Shown here piece after piece: positions 8,308-18,418 of a stretch of 64,000 nucleotides of DNA. The translations under genes were made by a program, and so were the position numbers. The DNA is taken from assembly GCF_034531395.1 (NCBI RefSeq), contig NZ_JARVCO010000002.1, positions 372,001 through 436,000 on the forward strand, given 5' to 3'. Each line of letters starts with the position of its first letter. Positions within the stretch are counted from its first letter, which is position 1. The DNA is from Pontiella agarivorans (GTDB lineage Bacteria; Verrucomicrobiota; Kiritimatiellia; Kiritimatiellales; Pontiellaceae). The notes beneath the pieces were generated by a model that saw only the letters and a program-made list of their open reading frames with translations, was not told where the DNA came from and did not search any database.

Positions 8308-9153
8308 ATGATGATGGAAACAGCTGTAAAAGCCGCGCTCGAAGCGGGCGATGCCATTCTGGAAATCTATGCCCGCGACTTTGAGGTGGAGTTCAAGGCG
8401 GATGAATCTCCGCTGACAGAAGCCGATAAAAAGTCGCATGAAATTATTGTTCAGGCTTTGGAGACCACGCCCTGTCCGGTGTTGTCGGAAGAGAGTAAAG
8501 CGATAGATTATGCGGTGCGCAAAAGCTGGGGAACGTACTGGCTGGTGGATCCGATCGACGGCACCAAGGAGTTCATTAAAAAGAACGGTGAATTCACGGT
8601 AAACATTGCGCTGGTGGAAAACGGGGTCCCGGTGATGGGGGTCGTATATGTTCCGGTTGAAGGCTCGCTGTATCTGGGGAGCAAGCAGGGTGCTTTTAAA
8701 GCCGTGAAGGGCGAGCATTTCCAGAGTCTGGAAGAACTGCTTGAAAAACTTCCGGATCCTGTGAATTTCCAGACTTTGAAAGTGAGCGGTGCACCGGAAG
8801 GACCGCTGAAAGTCGTGGCCTCGAAATCGCATTGTAATGATGAAACGCTGCAGTTTATTTCCGAGCTGGAAGAGGAGTACGGCGCGGCGGAGCGTGTTTC
8901 GCGCGGCAGTTCGCTGAAACTCTGCATGGTGGCCGAAGGAGTGGCGGATATTTATCCGCGGATTGCTCCGACGTGTGAGTGGGATACGGCTGCGGCGCAT
9001 GCGGTGGTTACCGCTGCGGGCGGGCGCGTTTTTGAATACCGCGATGGCCTTTCCGCTGCTGCATATAAAACCGGATCGGATTCGGTTTCCGATGTTCTGT
9101 ACAATAAAGAAAACCTGCTGAACCCGTTTTTTGTGGTCAGCGGCCTGAACTGA
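8308..9153 (+). CDS. cysQ: 3'(2'),5'-bisphosphate nucleotidase CysQ
   Basis: CysQ hydrolyses 3'-phosphoadenosine 5'-phosphate (PAP), the by-product of sulfotransferases. The 281-residue protein belongs to the inositol-monophosphatase superfamily: the Li+-sensitive metal motif DPIDGT lies at residues 81-86 and 'CEWDTAAAHAVVTAAGG' near residue 230. ATG 8311 is an alternative start. It is 4 bp after glmS and 4 bp before a sulfate-type permease. With cysD, cysNC and the sulfotransferase nearby, its job is probably to clear PAP produced during polysaccharide sulfation. Confidence 0.93.
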   Translation: MMMETAVKAALEAGDAILEIYARDFEVEFKADESPLTEADKKSHEIIVQALETTPCPVLSEESKAIDYAVRKSWGTYWLVDPIDGTKEFIKKNGEFTVNIALVENGVPVMGVVYVPVEGSLYLGSKQGAFKAVKGEHFQSLEELLEKLPDPVNFQTLKVSGAPEGPLKVVASKSHCNDETLQFISELEEEYGAAERVSRGSSLKLCMVAEGVADIYPRIAPTCEWDTAAAHAVVTAAGGRVFEYRDGLSAAAYKTGSDSVSDVLYNKENLLNPFFVVSGLN

Positions 9154-9157
9154 TTTT

Positions 9158-10942
9158 ATGGGCTTTGCCGAGTTATCCTGGGAGGCGTGGTTTACGCTGG
9201 GAACGATTCTGCTGATGCTGATCGGGCTGGGAGGAACCCGGATTCCGCCGGATTTTATTTTTCTGGGGGCTCTGGGGGCGTTGCTGGTGAGCGGTGTGCT
9301 CGAAACTGCACAGGCGCTGAACGGTTTCAGTTCGAGCGGCATGATTACGGTGGGCGTCCTTTATATTGTGGTGGCCGGCCTGAAGGAAACCGGCGGGCTG
9401 AACTGGATTGGAAACGGACTGCTGGGCCGGCCGAAAAATGCAAAACGCGGACTGTTGCGGCTGATGCTTCCGGTGACGGGTTTAAGTGCATTCCTGAACA
9501 ATACACCGGTGGTGGCCATGTTTATTCCGGTGGTTGGAAGTTGGTGCCGGAAGATGAAATTCAGTCCGTCGCATTTTTTGATTCCGCTGAGTTTTGCTTC
9601 GATTTTCGGCGGGCTTTGCACGCTGATCGGAACCAGCACCAACTTGGTGCTGAACGGGTTGTATCAGGACCGGTTCGGTCATGGCGGGCTTTCCTTTTTT
9701 GAAGTGAGTAAAATTGGGGTTCCCTGTGCGGTAGTCGGTTTTATTTTTGTTTTTCTGTTTGCCCGCCGGCTGCTGCCGGAACGAAAGCCGGCATCGGCCG
9801 TGTTTGAAAATCCGAGGGAATATACGCTGGAGCTTACGGTTACGGCCGGCGGTTCATTTGATGGAAAAAGCATTGAATCAGCCGGTCTGCGTAATCTGTC
9901 GAACTGCTTTCTGGCTGAGCTGGTGCGCAAAGGCGAGGTGAAGAGTGCTGTTCCGCCGGATTTTGTTCTGCAGGGGGGCGATCATCTTATTTTTGTGGGC
10001 ATGATTGATTCCGTGAAAGAGCTGCGCGATCTGAACGGTCTGGAGCCGGCCGCAGAGATTCTTTTTGATTTAAAGGGTTCCGATCAGGAGCGTTGTCTGG
10101 TTGAAGTCGTGGTTTCGAATACCTGTCCTTTGCTTGGAAAAAGTATTCGGGACGGCAATTTCCGTAAGCATTACAATGCGGTGGTGATTGCGGTTGCGCG
10201 CAACGGTGAGCGGGTGCACGGAAAAATCGGGGATATTGTACTGCGTCCCGGCGACACGCTGCTGGTTGAATCGCATGCCGGCTTTATTCCGCGCCAGCGC
10301 GATTCGCATGATTTTCTGCTGGTCGGTCAGGTGGAGGATTCCCTGCCGATCCGGCACAAAAAAGGACCGTTGGCGATCGGGATTCTCGTGTTGATGGTGC
10401 TGCTGGCGAGCACTTCGGTTTTGAGCATGCTGAAGGCCTCGGTGCTGGCGGCGCTGCTGATGATTGCCTCGGGTTGCTGTTCGATGGGAGCTGCGCGCAA
10501 GAGTATTGAGTGGCAGGTGCTGCTGGTGATTGGTTCCGCATTGGGTATTGCTTCGGCCATGGCCACGACCGGTCTGGCTGAATGTCTGGCACAGGGATTG
10601 ATTGCGTTGGCGCCGGGAAAACCGCTGGCTTCGCTGGCGCTGGTTTATCTCGGGACGGTGCTGTTCACGCTGCTGATTACCAATAATGCGGCGGCGGCGC
10701 TGATTTTCCCGGTGGCTATGGAGACGGCGGGGTCGCTGGGTGTCAGTTATATGCCGTTTCTGATGACCATCATGATGGCGGCTTCGGCCAGTTTTATTAC
10801 CCCGATGGGCTACCAGACCAATCTGATGGTCTACGGTCCGGGGGGCTATAAATTTACCGACTACGGACGGTTGGGGATTCCTTTAACGGTTTTGATGGCC
10901 CTGATTACCATTGTGCTGACTCCGATAATATGGCCGTTTTAA
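9158..10942 (+). CDS. SLC13-family permease with TrkA-C domains (likely sulfate uptake)
   Basis: The 594-residue inner-membrane protein has two hydrophobic halves (about residues 1-205 and 410-594) separated by a hydrophilic centre. The centre carries two RCK/TrkA-C-like modules ('AGLRNLSNCFLAELVRKGE', 'GGDHLIFVG', then 'IRPGDTLLV'-type repeats). Transport signatures of the DASS/SLC13 family are seen as 'GLSAFLNNTPVVAMFIPVV' and, in the second half, 'LLITNNAAAALIFPVA'. Such proteins transport dicarboxylates or sulfate. The position between cysQ and cysD points to sulfate. That substrate is inference from context. Confidence 0.85.
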   Translation: MGFAELSWEAWFTLGTILLMLIGLGGTRIPPDFIFLGALGALLVSGVLETAQALNGFSSSGMITVGVLYIVVAGLKETGGLNWIGNGLLGRPKNAKRGLLRLMLPVTGLSAFLNNTPVVAMFIPVVGSWCRKMKFSPSHFLIPLSFASIFGGLCTLIGTSTNLVLNGLYQDRFGHGGLSFFEVSKIGVPCAVVGFIFVFLFARRLLPERKPASAVFENPREYTLELTVTAGGSFDGKSIESAGLRNLSNCFLAELVRKGEVKSAVPPDFVLQGGDHLIFVGMIDSVKELRDLNGLEPAAEILFDLKGSDQERCLVEVVVSNTCPLLGKSIRDGNFRKHYNAVVIAVARNGERVHGKIGDIVLRPGDTLLVESHAGFIPRQRDSHDFLLVGQVEDSLPIRHKKGPLAIGILVLMVLLASTSVLSMLKASVLAALLMIASGCCSMGAARKSIEWQVLLVIGSALGIASAMATTGLAECLAQGLIALAPGKPLASLALVYLGTVLFTLLITNNAAAALIFPVAMETAGSLGVSYMPFLMTIMMAASASFITPMGYQTNLMVYGPGGYKFTDYGRLGIPLTVLMALITIVLTPIIWPF

Positions 10943-10947
10943 AAGGG

Positions 10948-11055
10948 GAATGTTTAAATGCTTAATAAATGGCGCGCATATTACATAAATAAAATGAGTA
11001 TTTATTATAGACATAAATGTTAAATGCCGATAGGAATACTCATCTTTAAACATTC
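10948..11055 (+). promoter_or_regulatory. Nested inverted repeats in the cysD leader
   Basis: The 137-bp AT-rich gap before cysD contains an 11-bp perfect inverted repeat, GAATGTTTAAA (10948-10958) with TTTAAACATTC (11045-11055). Inside it is a 9-bp perfect inverted repeat, ATGAGTATT (10994-11002) with AATACTCAT (11035-11043). On the right the arms are separated by one base; on the left 35 nt intervene. This could fold as a two-tier RNA leader or be an operator pair. It does not match a riboswitch I recognise. Confidence 0.5.
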
Positions 11056-11079
11056 AACGACGTAATCCTGGAGAAATAA

Positions 11080-11982
11080 ATGAGCGATTATAATCTGTCG
11101 CACCTGAAACAGCTTGAGGCGGAAAGTATTCATATTATCCGCGAAGTAGCGGCTGAATTTGACAATCCGGTCATGCTTTATTCGATCGGAAAAGACTCTT
11201 CGGTCATGCTGCATCTGGCGCACAAAGCGTTTGCCCCGGGCAAAATTCCTTTTCCGCTGATGCATGTGGATACCCAGTGGAAGTTTCAGGAGATGTACAA
11301 ATTCCGGTCTCTGATGGCCGAGAAATATCAGGTGGATATCAAAGTTTGGATCAATCCGGATGGAAAAGATCAGGTCAGCCCGTTTTCGCATGGTTCTGAA
11401 AAACACACGCAGATCATGAAAACCGACGGCCTGAAACAGGCGTTGGATCACTATAAATTTGATGCCGCATTCGGCGGGGCACGTCGCGACGAGGAAAAGA
11501 GCCGGGCGAAGGAACGGGTGTACAGTTTCCGGAACGAGTTTCACCAGTGGGATCCGAAAAACCAGCGGCCGGAACTCTGGAATCTCTACAACGCCAAAAT
11601 CAATAAAGGGGAGTCGATCCGTGTTTTCCCGTTGTCGAACTGGACGGAGCTGGATATCTGGCTCTATCTGCTGCGTGAAGATATTCCGATTGTCCCGCTG
11701 TACTACGCGGCCGAACGACCGGTGGTGGAGCGCGACGGTACGTTGATTATGGTGGACGATGACCGCATGCCGCTCAAAGAAGGTGAAACGCCGATGCAGA
11801 AAAAAGTGCGTTTCCGGACGCTCGGTTGTTATCCGCTCACCGGGGCCGTGGAATCCAATGCCGAAACGGTGGAGGAAATTGTGCAGGAAATGCTGCTGAC
11901 AACCACCTCTGAACGGCAGGGCCGCGTGATTGACGGCGACAACTCCTCGATGGAAGACAAGAAGAAGGACGGGTATTTTTAA
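11080..11982 (+). CDS. cysD: Sulfate adenylyltransferase subunit 2
   Basis: CysD with CysN forms ATP sulfurylase, making adenosine 5'-phosphosulfate (APS) from sulfate and ATP in the cytoplasm. The 300-residue protein has the PP-loop motif SIGKDS at residues 35-40 and the family blocks '[12 protein letters not shown]', '[16 protein letters not shown]' and '[12 protein letters not shown]'. A clear ribosome site (ctggagaaataa) precedes ATG 11080. The stop TAA overlaps the cysN ATG by one base, indicating translational coupling. Confidence 0.97.
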   Translation: MSDYNLSHLKQLEAESIHIIREVAAEFDNPVMLYSIGKDSSVMLHLAHKAFAPGKIPFPLMHVDTQWKFQEMYKFRSLMAEKYQVDIKVWINPDGKDQVSPFSHGSEKHTQIMKTDGLKQALDHYKFDAAFGGARRDEEKSRAKERVYSFRNEFHQWDPKNQRPELWNLYNAKINKGESIRVFPLSNWTELDIWLYLLREDIPIVPLYYAAERPVVERDGTLIMVDDDRMPLKEGETPMQKKVRFRTLGCYPLTGAVESNAETVEEIVQEMLLTTTSERQGRVIDGDNSSMEDKKKDGYF

Positions 11983-13940
11983 TGAGCGAGCCAACCTACA
12001 AAATTCAGGAAGAAGATCTGATTCGGGGCGATATTTCCGAATACCTGAACCGGCATGAAACCAAGGACCTTTTGCGTATTCTGACCTGCGGGTCGGTGGA
12101 CGACGGTAAATCCACGCTGATCGGTCGGCTGCTGTATGACAGCCATATGATCTACGAGGATCAGCTGGAAAAGGTCGCGAAGGATTCCAAGGTTTACGGT
12201 ACTACCGATGAGGAGTTTGATCCGGCATTGCTCACCGACGGTCTGAAAGCGGAGCGCGAGCAGGGGATCACTATCGACGTCGCCTATCGTTATTTTTCAA
12301 CCGATAAACGTAAATTCATTATTTCGGATTGTCCGGGGCATGAGCAGTATACGCGTAATATGGCAACGGGGGCTTCGACCTGCAACCTGGCCACAATTCT
12401 GATCGATGCGCGTTATGGCGTGATTACGCAGACCAAACGGCACAGTTTTATCTGTTCATTGCTCGGCATTAAACACGTGGTCGTTGCGGTCAATAAGATG
12501 GACCTTGTGGATTGGTCGGAAGAAAAATACAACGAGATTGTCAAAGACTACAATGCGTTTGTTGCGCGCCTCGGTTTCTCCGACATTCACTTTATTCCGA
12601 TGTCTGCCCTTAAAGGCGATAACGTGGTGGAGCACAGTGAAAACCTGTCGTGGTACGATGGGCCGACCTTTCTGCACCATTTGGAAAATGTAAATATTTC
12701 AACCGACCGCAACCTGATCGATATGCGTTTCCCGGTGCAGTATGTGCTGCGGCCGAATCTTGATTTCCGTGGATTCAGTGGAACGATGGCATCCGGTGTT
12801 GTACGTGTCGGCGACGAAGTTGCGAGCCTGCCGTCGCGGCAGACCTCGAAAATTAAAGCGATTTACGGTCCCGACGGACAGATTGATGAGGCGTTTGCCG
12901 ACCAGGCCATTACAGTTACGCTGGAAGATGAAATTGATGTTTCGCGCGGCAACATGCTGGTGCCGGTGAACAATGTTCCGCACATCGGAAATGAGTTTGA
13001 AGCAATGGTGGTCTGGATGCACGAAGGTGCGGCGAAATCGGGTAAAAGTTATCTGATCAAACATACCTCTTCGATGGTTCCGGGCGTTTTGTCCAGTATC
13101 CGCTATAAAGTGGATGTGAATACGATGAAGCGCGATAAGAACGAAGAAGAGGTTACTTCGCTTGAGCTCAATGAAATCGGGCGCTGTCACATTACACTGC
13201 ATCGGCCGATCGCGTTTGATCCGTACGAAAAGAACCGCACCACGGGGGCGTTCATTGTGGTGGATCGTCTTACCAATGTGACGATCGGTGCGGGCATGAT
13301 TGTTGACCGTATTGTTTCTAAACCGGGACATAAAAAGGCCCCGGTCAGCCAGAATATTGTGAAAAGCGAGAGTCTGGTCAGTGCGGCGGATCGTGCGAAT
13401 CTGTTGAAGCAGAAGGGATCGACGATCTGGCTTACGGGACTGAGCGGTTCCGGGAAATCGACGATTGCACAGCAGCTGGAGAAGGAACTGATTGAGCAGG
13501 GGCATCTCTGCTATATTCTCGATGGCGATAACGTGCGCCACGGTCTGAACCGGGACCTCGGTTTCTCGATGGAGGACCGTAAAGAGAATATTCGCCGTAT
13601 TGCTGAAGTGGCTGCGCTGATGAACGATGCCGGTGTGATTGTGATTACATCGTTTATCTCCCCTTATATTTCTGACCGCGCCGCGGCGCGTGAGGTGATT
13701 GGTGACGACTCGTTTATTGAGGTCTTTGTGGATACGCCGCTTGAAGTCTGTGAACAGCGCGATCCGAAGGGGCTGTACAAAAAAGCCCGCTCCGGAGAAA
13801 TTCAGCAGTTCACCGGTATCAGTGATCCGTATGAAGCTCCGGAATCTCCGGAAATCACCATTGCCACCGCAAGCGTCGAACCTGATGCTGCCGCGGGACT
13901 GATTATCGGTGATCTGGCGAGCCGTGGAATTCTTGGCTGA
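11982..13940 (+). CDS. cysNC: Fused sulfate adenylyltransferase subunit 1 / APS kinase (CysN-CysC)
   Basis: One 652-residue polypeptide joins the GTPase subunit of ATP sulfurylase to APS kinase, so sulfate is taken to PAPS by CysD plus this protein. The CysN half has the GTPase P-loop GSVDDGKST (37-45), '[12 protein letters not shown]' and 'NKMDLVDW'. The CysC half (about 470-652) has its own P-loop GLSGSGKST (about 486-494), '[16 protein letters not shown]' and '[14 protein letters not shown]'. No PAPS reductase gene follows, so the product is probably used for sulfation. The same fusion is known from other bacteria, including rhizobial NodQ, which serves Nod-factor sulfation. Confidence 0.97.
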   Translation: MSEPTYKIQEEDLIRGDISEYLNRHETKDLLRILTCGSVDDGKSTLIGRLLYDSHMIYEDQLEKVAKDSKVYGTTDEEFDPALLTDGLKAEREQGITIDVAYRYFSTDKRKFIISDCPGHEQYTRNMATGASTCNLATILIDARYGVITQTKRHSFICSLLGIKHVVVAVNKMDLVDWSEEKYNEIVKDYNAFVARLGFSDIHFIPMSALKGDNVVEHSENLSWYDGPTFLHHLENVNISTDRNLIDMRFPVQYVLRPNLDFRGFSGTMASGVVRVGDEVASLPSRQTSKIKAIYGPDGQIDEAFADQAITVTLEDEIDVSRGNMLVPVNNVPHIGNEFEAMVVWMHEGAAKSGKSYLIKHTSSMVPGVLSSIRYKVDVNTMKRDKNEEEVTSLELNEIGRCHITLHRPIAFDPYEKNRTTGAFIVVDRLTNVTIGAGMIVDRIVSKPGHKKAPVSQNIVKSESLVSAADRANLLKQKGSTIWLTGLSGSGKSTIAQQLEKELIEQGHLCYILDGDNVRHGLNRDLGFSMEDRKENIRRIAEVAALMNDAGVIVITSFISPYISDRAAAREVIGDDSFIEVFVDTPLEVCEQRDPKGLYKKARSGEIQQFTGISDPYEAPESPEITIATASVEPDAAAGLIIGDLASRGILG

Positions 13941-13952
13941 TCAAAAACAGAC

Positions 13953-13970
13953 TTTCCAAACCCTGGAAAA
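13953..13970. repeat. Intergenic palindrome TTTCCA-N5-TGGAAA
   Basis: A perfect 6-bp-arm palindrome (TTTCCAAACCCTGGAAA) lies in the 46-bp gap between cysNC and rfbD, 16 bp before the rfbD ATG. It is one of eight related copies in gaps of this window. Confidence 0.7.
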
Positions 13971-13986
13971 TACGTAGCATCGCCCG

Positions 13987-14868
13987 ATGCAAAAAATTCT
14001 TATAACCGGAGCAGGGGGGCAGCTCGGAAGCGACTGCCTCAGAACCTTCAGTAATGCCGGCGAAGTGGTCGGACTGGATCTGCCGGAGGTGGATCTTTCC
14101 GATCGCGACGCGTGTCGGGCGGCATTGGACCGGATCAAACCCGGAATTGTGGTTAACTGCGCAGCCTTTACGGCGGTTGATGTCTGTGAAACAGATCCAT
14201 CCTGCTGGAAAGGAAACCGTGATCTGCCGAAAAATCTCGCCGAGTGGTGCGGTGCTAACGGCGCATTTCTGGCGCATGTTTCAACGGATTATGTGTTTCC
14301 CGGAGATAAACCGCTTTTCCAGGCTCTGGAAGAATCGGAGAGGCCGAATCCGATTTCCGAGTATGGCCGTTCGAAGCTGGCCGGTGAGCAGGCTGTTACG
14401 GAAGCGACGGATCGGTTTGCGATTCTGCGTACCGCCTGGCTCTATGGTGCAAACGGGAATAATTTCCTGAAAACCATGTTGCGGCTGACGCTGCAGCATC
14501 CTGGAAAAACGTTTAAGGTGGTGAACGATCAATATGGATCGCCGACGTGGTCCATGACGCTGGCGAAACAGATCCGTGCGGTTGTTGACGCGGAGGCAAC
14601 CGGTATCTTCCACGCTTCGTCTGAAGGGTATTGCACGTGGTATGATCTGGCCTCTTCTTTTCTGGATCAATTGAACATTGAACACCATTTTGTTCCCTGC
14701 ACGAGCGATGAATTTCCAACGCCCACTAAACGCCCTCAGAATTCCATTTTAGAAAACGGGCATGCCAAAGCGTTGGGGCTGAATATATTCAAGGATTGGA
14801 AAACCGAGTTGGATGAATTTGTTCGTATGCACGGAGAAACCGTAATAGAGGAGATCAGGGCTTTATGA
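13987..14868 (+). CDS. rfbD: dTDP-4-dehydrorhamnose reductase
   Basis: RfbD catalyses the last step of dTDP-L-rhamnose synthesis. The 293-residue SDR protein has the NAD(P)-binding glycine motif GAGGQLG at residues 7-13, '[10 protein letters not shown]', '[10 protein letters not shown]' and the catalytic YxxxK ('YGRSK'). No conventional ribosome site is obvious upstream. The stop overlaps the start of rfbB by 4 bp (ATGA), so rfbD-B-A-C form one unit. Confidence 0.95.
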   Translation: MQKILITGAGGQLGSDCLRTFSNAGEVVGLDLPEVDLSDRDACRAALDRIKPGIVVNCAAFTAVDVCETDPSCWKGNRDLPKNLAEWCGANGAFLAHVSTDYVFPGDKPLFQALEESERPNPISEYGRSKLAGEQAVTEATDRFAILRTAWLYGANGNNFLKTMLRLTLQHPGKTFKVVNDQYGSPTWSMTLAKQIRAVVDAEATGIFHASSEGYCTWYDLASSFLDQLNIEHHFVPCTSDEFPTPTKRPQNSILENGHAKALGLNIFKDWKTELDEFVRMHGETVIEEIRAL

Positions 14869-15917
14869 AAAGGGTTATTGTAACCGGCGGGGCCGGATTT
14901 ATCGGCTCAGCCGTATGTAGGCATCTTGTAAAAGACAAAGGCTGTCAGGTACTGAATCTGGATAAACTGACCTATGCCGGCGTTCCCGAATCACTGAAGG
15001 AAATCGAGGAGAGTTCGCTCTACAGTTTTTCCCGGATGGATGTCTGCGATAAAGAGGGAGTAGCGGCGCTGTTTGCTGATTTTGAGCCGGATGCGGTTAT
15101 GCATCTTGCGGCTGAATCGCACGTTGACCGTTCGATTGACGGACCGGCGGCGTTTATGGAAACCAATATCATGGGCACCTATGCCATGCTCGAGTGTGCG
15201 CGGGAATATTGGAACGGACTTTCCAATGAACGGAAAACCGGGTTTCGATTTCATCATATTTCCACGGACGAAGTGTATGGTTCGCTCGGCGCGGAGGGCC
15301 TGTTTGAAGAGACGACGCCGTACGATCCGCGGTCACCGTATTCGGCCAGTAAAGCGTCGAGCGATCATTTGGTAAAGGCCTGGTTTCATACCTATGGTCT
15401 GCCGGTGGTGATTACCAACTGCTCCAACAACTACGGGCCGTATCATTTCCCGGAAAAGCTGATTCCGCTCATTATTCTGAATGCGCTCGACGGAAAGGAA
15501 CTTCCCATCTATGGGAAAGGCGACAACATCCGTGACTGGCTTTATGTGGAAGACCACGCGCGTGCACTGGTCACTGTTGTTGAAAAGGGGACGCCGGGCG
15601 AAACCTATAATGTCGGTGGCCGGAACGAGCGCACCAACCTCGAAGTCGTTGAAACCATCTGCAGTATTCTTGATGAGTTGCGGCCGAAACCGGAAGGCGG
15701 TTACAGCGATCAGATCACCTTCGTTAAAGACCGTCCGGGACATGACGCCCGGTACGCCATTGATGCAACAAAACTGGAAAATGAGTTGGGCTGGAAGGCG
15801 CAGGAGAACTTTGAAACGGGCATTAAAAAGACGGTCCAGTGGTATCTGGACAATGACTGGTGGTGGCGGCCGATTCGTGAAGGCCGTTATTCCGGTGAAC
15901 GTCTGGGGAAAGGATAA
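14865..15917 (+). CDS. rfbB: dTDP-glucose 4,6-dehydratase
   Basis: RfbB converts dTDP-glucose to dTDP-4-keto-6-deoxyglucose. The 350-residue extended SDR has GGAGFIG near the N-terminus, '[15 protein letters not shown]', 'STDEVYGSL' and the catalytic '[15 protein letters not shown]' followed by '[17 protein letters not shown]', all diagnostic of RfbB/RmlB. It overlaps rfbD by 4 bp and lies 6 bp before rfbA. Confidence 0.97.
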   Translation: MKRVIVTGGAGFIGSAVCRHLVKDKGCQVLNLDKLTYAGVPESLKEIEESSLYSFSRMDVCDKEGVAALFADFEPDAVMHLAAESHVDRSIDGPAAFMETNIMGTYAMLECAREYWNGLSNERKTGFRFHHISTDEVYGSLGAEGLFEETTPYDPRSPYSASKASSDHLVKAWFHTYGLPVVITNCSNNYGPYHFPEKLIPLIILNALDGKELPIYGKGDNIRDWLYVEDHARALVTVVEKGTPGETYNVGGRNERTNLEVVETICSILDELRPKPEGGYSDQITFVKDRPGHDARYAIDATKLENELGWKAQENFETGIKKTVQWYLDNDWWWRPIREGRYSGERLGKG

Positions 15918-15923
15918 GCGGTT

Positions 15924-16796
15924 ATGAAAGGTATTATTCTCGCCGGAGGATCCGGCACACGGCTTTACCCGCTGACCCAGGTGGTCAGTAAACAGATGCT
16001 GCCGGTGTATGATAAGCCGATGATTTATTATCCGCTTTCAACACTGATGCTGGCGGGCATCCGTGAAATTCTGATCATCAGTACACCGCACGACCTTCCC
16101 TTTTTTGAAAAACTGCTGGGCGACGGTTCGCAGATCGGAATGCAATTGTCCTATGCCGAGCAGCCGAGCCCCGACGGGCTGGCGCAGGCTTTCATTATCG
16201 GGAAAGAATTTATCGGCGATGATTCCGTGGCGCTGGTGCTCGGCGACAATATTTTTTACGGGCATGGATTTCAGAAGATGCTTGAAGGTGCCGCTTTACG
16301 AGATAACGGGGCCACCATTTTTGCGTATCAGGTGGTTGACCCGGAACGTTACGGCATTGTGGAATTCGATGCTTCAGGAAAGGCACTGTCATTGGAGGAA
16401 AAACCGGAAAAGCCAAAGTCGAATTTTGCGATTCCGGGGCTCTACTTCTATGACAACCGCGTGGTTGAAATTGCTTCAACAATGAAACCCTCGGCGCGCG
16501 GTGAACTGGAGATTACGGACGTTAACAAGACCTACCTCGAATGGGGCGAACTGAATGTGCAGAATCTGGGCCGCGGATTTGCCTGGCTGGATACGGGCAC
16601 ACACGATGCCATGCATGAGGCCTCGAATTATGTCGAAACCATCGAAAAACGTCAGGGCCTGAAAATTTCCTGTATTGAGGAGATTGCATACCGGCTGGGC
16701 TATATCGATGAAAAGCAGCTTGTAGCAATCGGGCAGACGATGGCGAAGAATCCGTACGGGCAGTACTTACTCCGTTTGGCTGAAGGAGAGATCTGA
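15924..16796 (+). CDS. rfbA: Glucose-1-phosphate thymidylyltransferase
   Basis: RfbA activates glucose-1-phosphate with dTTP, the first committed step to dTDP-rhamnose. The 290-residue protein has the nucleotidyltransferase signature [11 protein letters not shown] at residues 8-18, '[16 protein letters not shown]', '[11 protein letters not shown]' and the C-terminal '[17 protein letters not shown]', as in RmlA. Length and motifs are standard. It overlaps rfbC by one base. Confidence 0.97.
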   Translation: MKGIILAGGSGTRLYPLTQVVSKQMLPVYDKPMIYYPLSTLMLAGIREILIISTPHDLPFFEKLLGDGSQIGMQLSYAEQPSPDGLAQAFIIGKEFIGDDSVALVLGDNIFYGHGFQKMLEGAALRDNGATIFAYQVVDPERYGIVEFDASGKALSLEEKPEKPKSNFAIPGLYFYDNRVVEIASTMKPSARGELEITDVNKTYLEWGELNVQNLGRGFAWLDTGTHDAMHEASNYVETIEKRQGLKISCIEEIAYRLGYIDEKQLVAIGQTMAKNPYGQYLLRLAEGEI

Positions 16797-17335
16797 TGGA
16801 AGTTGTGGAGCTGGCTCTTGAGGGGCTGAAGTTGGTGAAGCCCCGCCGTTTCCCGGATGCGCGCGGTTTTTTTCAGCAGACCTATCACTATGAGCAGTAT
16901 GCCGCCGCGGGGATCGAATCCCGTTTTGTACAGGATAACTGGTCGCGGTCAACGGCCGGTGTGTTGCGCGGTCTTCATTATCAATACCGTAACCCGCAGG
17001 CTAAACTGGTTTCAGTCATGCGTGGAGAGGTGTTCGATGTGGCGGTTGATATGCGGAAGAATTCTCCAACCTTTGGAAAATGGGAAGGCGTGTTGCTTAA
17101 CGAAGAAAACGGTCATCAGCTTTTTGTGCCCCGCGGATTCGCCCATGGATTCTATGTGCTGAGCGATACGGTCGATTTTATGTACAAATGTGATGATTTT
17201 TATGCTCCCGGCGATGAATACGGGGTTATCTGGAACGACCCGGATATTGGCATTGAATGGCCGGACGGAGCGGAAAAACTAATTTCTGATAAAGATAAAG
17301 TTCTGCCTGGCATGGCAGATGCACTAGCTTTCTGA
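16796..17335 (+). CDS. rfbC: dTDP-4-dehydrorhamnose 3,5-epimerase
   Basis: RfbC epimerises dTDP-4-keto-6-deoxyglucose at C3 and C5. The 179-residue cupin protein has 'DARGFFQQTY', 'QDNWSRSTAGVLRGLHYQ' (catalytic His in the LRGLH motif), 'VAVDMRKNSPTFGKW' and 'FVPRGFAHGFYVLSD'. It completes the set rfbD-B-A-C, so the cell can make dTDP-L-rhamnose from glucose-1-phosphate using genes of this locus alone. Confidence 0.97.
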   Translation: MEVVELALEGLKLVKPRRFPDARGFFQQTYHYEQYAAAGIESRFVQDNWSRSTAGVLRGLHYQYRNPQAKLVSVMRGEVFDVAVDMRKNSPTFGKWEGVLLNEENGHQLFVPRGFAHGFYVLSDTVDFMYKCDDFYAPGDEYGVIWNDPDIGIEWPDGAEKLISDKDKVLPGMADALAF

Positions 17336-17358
17336 TTGTTTAAAAGGAGTTGTAACCC

Positions 17359-18411
17359 ATGAAAAAAGCGTTGATTACCGGGATTACCGGACAGGACGGA
17401 TCATATCTGACGGAACTGTTGATTGAAAAAGGATACGAAGTTCACGGGATCATCCGCCGCGCGAGTTCGTTTAATACCCACCGGATTGATCATCTTTATG
17501 AAGATCAGCTCGAAGGCAACCCCCGGATGATTCTCCACTACGGAGACCTGACCGACTCATCCAACCTCAACCGCATCATTGAAAAGGTCGAGCCGGCGGA
17601 AATCTATAACCTGGCCGCGCAGTCGCATGTGCAGGTGTCCTTCGAAGTTCCTGAATATACGGCCGAATGCGATGCCATCGGAACGCTGCGGCTGCTCGAT
17701 GCGATTCGCGAAACCGGTGTTCCGGCGCGTTTTTATCAGGCCTCGACGTCTGAACTTTACGGAAAAGTGATGGAAGTTCCGCAGACGGAAACCACCCCGT
17801 TTTATCCGCGCTCGCCTTACGCCGTGGCCAAGCAGTACGGATTCTGGATTGTGAAGAACTATCGGGAATCCTACGGCCTGCATGCGAGCAATGGCATTTT
17901 GTTCAACCATGAATCACCGCGCCGCGGCGAAACTTTTGTAACCCGCAAAATTACAATGGCCGTGGCCCGCATTTCGCGTGGGTTGCAGAAGTGTCTCTAT
18001 ATGGGCAACATCAATGCATTTCGTGACTGGGGTTATGCACCGGATTACGTTCAGATGATGTGGATGATGCTGCAGCAGGATACGCCGGATGATTATGTGG
18101 TGGCGACCAACGAAATGCATACTGTCCGTGAATTCATTGAAAAATCATTTGCCTGCGTCGATATCGAAATCGAATGGGAAGGCGAAGGGGTCAAGGAAGT
18201 CGGAAAGAACAAAGCAACCGGCGATGTCATTGTCCGCATGGATGAACGGTACTACCGTCCGTGCGAAGTGGATCAGCTGCTCGGCAACCCGGAAAAAGCC
18301 AAGAAACAGCTGGGCTGGGAACCGACCGTGAAGTTTGAAGAGCTTGTGAAGATTATGACAGAAGGCGATCTGCGTCTGCTGGATAATCCGAACTACGAAA
18401 TCGGCTTTTAG
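17359..18411 (+). CDS. gmd: GDP-mannose 4,6-dehydratase
   Basis: Gmd makes GDP-4-keto-6-deoxymannose, the first step of GDP-L-fucose synthesis. The 350-residue protein has '[23 protein letters not shown]' region at residues 7-29, '[14 protein letters not shown]', '[12 protein letters not shown]', 'STSELYGKV' and the catalytic '[13 protein letters not shown]', followed by '[16 protein letters not shown]'. A good ribosome site (aaaaggagttg) precedes the ATG. Its partner fcl is separated from it by an inserted four-helix-bundle cassette. Confidence 0.97.
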   Translation: MKKALITGITGQDGSYLTELLIEKGYEVHGIIRRASSFNTHRIDHLYEDQLEGNPRMILHYGDLTDSSNLNRIIEKVEPAEIYNLAAQSHVQVSFEVPEYTAECDAIGTLRLLDAIRETGVPARFYQASTSELYGKVMEVPQTETTPFYPRSPYAVAKQYGFWIVKNYRESYGLHASNGILFNHESPRRGETFVTRKITMAVARISRGLQKCLYMGNINAFRDWGYAPDYVQMMWMMLQQDTPDDYVVATNEMHTVREFIEKSFACVDIEIEWEGEGVKEVGKNKATGDVIVRMDERYYRPCEVDQLLGNPEKAKKQLGWEPTVKFEELVKIMTEGDLRLLDNPNYEIGF

Positions 18412-18418
18412 CCTGTTT

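Noticed and set aside
8281-9342. 353-codon minus-strand frame opposite cysQ
   Set aside because: Antisense shadow of a clearly conserved gene; no recognisable domain.
11020-11994. Long minus-strand frame opposite cysD
   Set aside because: It mirrors the codons of cysD, has a His/Arg/Phe-rich composition typical of antisense shadows and no family match.
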